Part shown: one piece after another, positions 63,137 through 64,000 of the stretch
Layout of the letters: every line of letters begins with the position of its first letter
How positions within the stretch are numbered: the first letter of the stretch is position 1
NCBI RefSeq assembly: GCF_023507705.1
Contig: NZ_JALBGD010000001.1
Coordinates: 186,001-250,000, forward strand
DNA from: Stappia sp. WLB 29
GTDB lineage: Bacteria > Pseudomonadota > Alphaproteobacteria > Rhizobiales > Stappiaceae
Direction of reading: 5' to 3'
Length of the DNA: 64,000 nt
The notes under the pieces: generated by a model
What the model was told of the DNA's origin: nothing
Seen by the model: only the letters and a program-made list of their open reading frames with translations
The model's database searches: none
Program-made: the position numbers and the translations under genes

Positions 63137-63692
63137 GGATGAAAACGCCCGACGGAACACGGCGCTGGCCGATCACCTCCGCTCGCTGAGGACGGATCGC
63201 GAGCTTACTTTGCAGGAGCTTGCGCAGACCAGCGGGGTCAGCCGGGCAACGCTCTCGCGCATCGAGAACGGGGAGGTCAGCCCGACTGCCGAAACGCTGG
63301 GGCGCCTGGCATCTGCCTTTGGCCTGCCGCTGTCCCAGCTTCTGGCCCCGCTGGAGCCGGAGTTTCCGCCGCTGCTTCGCCGCGCGGAGCAGGGCTCCTG
63401 GACGGATCCCGGCGGCGGCTTCACCCGCCGGTCGGTGTCGCCGCCAGCCAGCGGCTTGAAGTTGGAGATGATCGAATGCGAGATCGGGCCGAACCAGCGC
63501 ATTTCCTACGAACGGCCGGCAGTCCCGGCGCATGAGCATCACCTTGTCCTGTTGGCGGGCGCACTGACGCTCACCGTCGACGGGGAGCGGTACGAGCTGC
63601 GGCCGGGCGACTGCCTCCGCTACCGTCTGTTCGGGGCCTCGACCTTCGAGACCGGCGACGAGCCGGCGCGCTATCTCATCGCACTGGCCTGA
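63135..63692 (+). CDS. XRE family regulator with C-terminal cupin domain
   Basis: 185 aa. The HTH spans about residues 13-65 (ELTLQELAQTSGVSRATLSRIENGEVSPTAETLGRLA). A cupin domain follows from about 110 (RISYERPAVPAHEHHLVLLAGALTLTVDGERYELRPGD, CLRYRLFGAS) and would bind a small ligand. There is no ribosome site before the ATG. The promoter TTGCAG-N17-TATATC places the transcript start at or next to the ATG, so the mRNA may be leaderless, and a palindrome covers the -10. It is 10 bp upstream of the GNAT gene. Confidence 0.9.
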   Translation: MDENARRNTALADHLRSLRTDRELTLQELAQTSGVSRATLSRIENGEVSPTAETLGRLASAFGLPLSQLLAPLEPEFPPLLRRAEQGSWTDPGGGFTRRSVSPPASGLKLEMIECEIGPNQRISYERPAVPAHEHHLVLLAGALTLTVDGERYELRPGDCLRYRLFGASTFETGDEPARYLIALA

Positions 63693-63702
63693 GGGCAACC
63701 GC

Positions 63703-64000
63703 ATGGAACCGCATATTCAGGAGCTCGACAGCATCGCCATCGAGGCGAACGTTGCCGCGCTTTCGCGCATCCTCGTCGACAGCGTCGCCGATGGGGCCGC
63801 CATCGGCTTCATGGCACCCGTATCCGCTCAGCAGGCGAAGAGGTTCTGGCTGGAGGATGTCCGGCAGGCTGTCGAGGCCGGGCAGCGCCTGGCGTTCGGC
63901 GCAAGGCATGACGACGAACTCCTCGGCACCGTGCAGCTTCTCACCGCGATGCCGCCCAATCAGCCGCATCGCTGCGAGATCGCCAAGATGATCGTCCATC
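63703..64000 (+). CDS. GNAT family N-acetyltransferase (partial, 3' end outside window)
   Basis: The first 99 residues are seen; the window ends inside the gene. MEPHIQELDSIAIEANVAAL starts the fold, and ELLGTVQLLTAMPPNQPHRCEIAKMIVH is the start of the conserved acetyl-CoA-binding A motif region (strand and E-x-x-K-M turn). It would use acetyl-CoA to acetylate an amine or antibiotic-like substrate. It begins 10 bp after the XRE-cupin stop, so it is probably the regulator's target in the same operon. Confidence 0.85.
   Translation, partial: MEPHIQELDSIAIEANVAALSRILVDSVADGAAIGFMAPVSAQQAKRFWLEDVRQAVEAGQRLAFGARHDDELLGTVQLLTAMPPNQPHRCEIAKMIVH

Overview
The window is a GC-rich, gene-dense stretch of an alphaproteobacterial chromosome. 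It carries a phosphatidylcholine synthase, a class I PHA synthase, an IalB-family exported protein, an HspQ homologue, a heterotetrameric sarcosine oxidase operon and an HpcH/HpaI malyl-CoA-lyase-type enzyme. That mix fits the Hyphomicrobiales, perhaps a Stappiaceae-like marine or soil bacterium; the family is inferred from gene content, not from a marker alignment. No rRNA, tRNA, CRISPR array, transposase or phage gene was recognised, so this looks like core chromosome.

Layout. 1-3.6 kb: O-acetylhomoserine sulfhydrylase; an enoyl-CoA hydratase, CoA-binding protein and small membrane protein operon; a PaaI-type thioesterase. 3.7-4.9 kb: rplM-rpsI with a promoter, a leader hairpin and a strong terminator. 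4.9-8.4 kb: a DUF1089 protein, then an AsnC/Lrp regulator divergent from arginase-ornithine aminotransferase (arginine catabolism). 8.4-11.7 kb: DUF6653 membrane protein, phaC, a lipoprotein. 11.8-17.3 kb: aminotransferase-hom-glpX-recJ. 17.4-24.8 kb: a nitrilase-family amidase, a DUF423 protein and soxB-cupin-soxD-soxA-soxG. 25-31 kb: DbpA-like RNA helicase, M3 oligopeptidase, AEC transporter, a miniature flagellar-rod-like protein, a flavin-fold oxidase. 31-35.6 kb: UDP-glucuronate epimerase and galU, divergent from kdsA-eno.

35.7-41.1 kb is the least familiar part. It is a minus-strand operon of a family-5 peptide-binding protein, an adenylate-forming enzyme with eroded nucleotide-binding motifs, a PleD-like protein whose receivers and GGDEF domain have lost key residues, and a DsbA/FrnE-like oxidoreductase. 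41.4-51.4 kb: IalB-like protein, hspQ, malyl-CoA-lyase-like enzyme, LpxL-type acyltransferase, AEC transporter, AMACR-type CaiB protein, UbiH-type hydroxylase, DUF2182 protein, phosphatidylcholine synthase, quinone oxidoreductase. 51.4-62.5 kb: a purine module with a LysR regulator, uraH, xdhABC and a four-gene BMP-type nucleoside/purine ABC importer. 62.6-64 kb: HIT protein, an XRE-cupin regulator that may be leaderless and self-regulated, and a GNAT gene cut by the window edge.

Together the genes emphasise use of nitrogenous small molecules (arginine, sarcosine, purines, peptides) and acyl-CoA/C4-C5 carbon flow into PHA and central metabolism, beside ordinary housekeeping genes. Functions come from reading motifs in the translated sequence; no database search was run.
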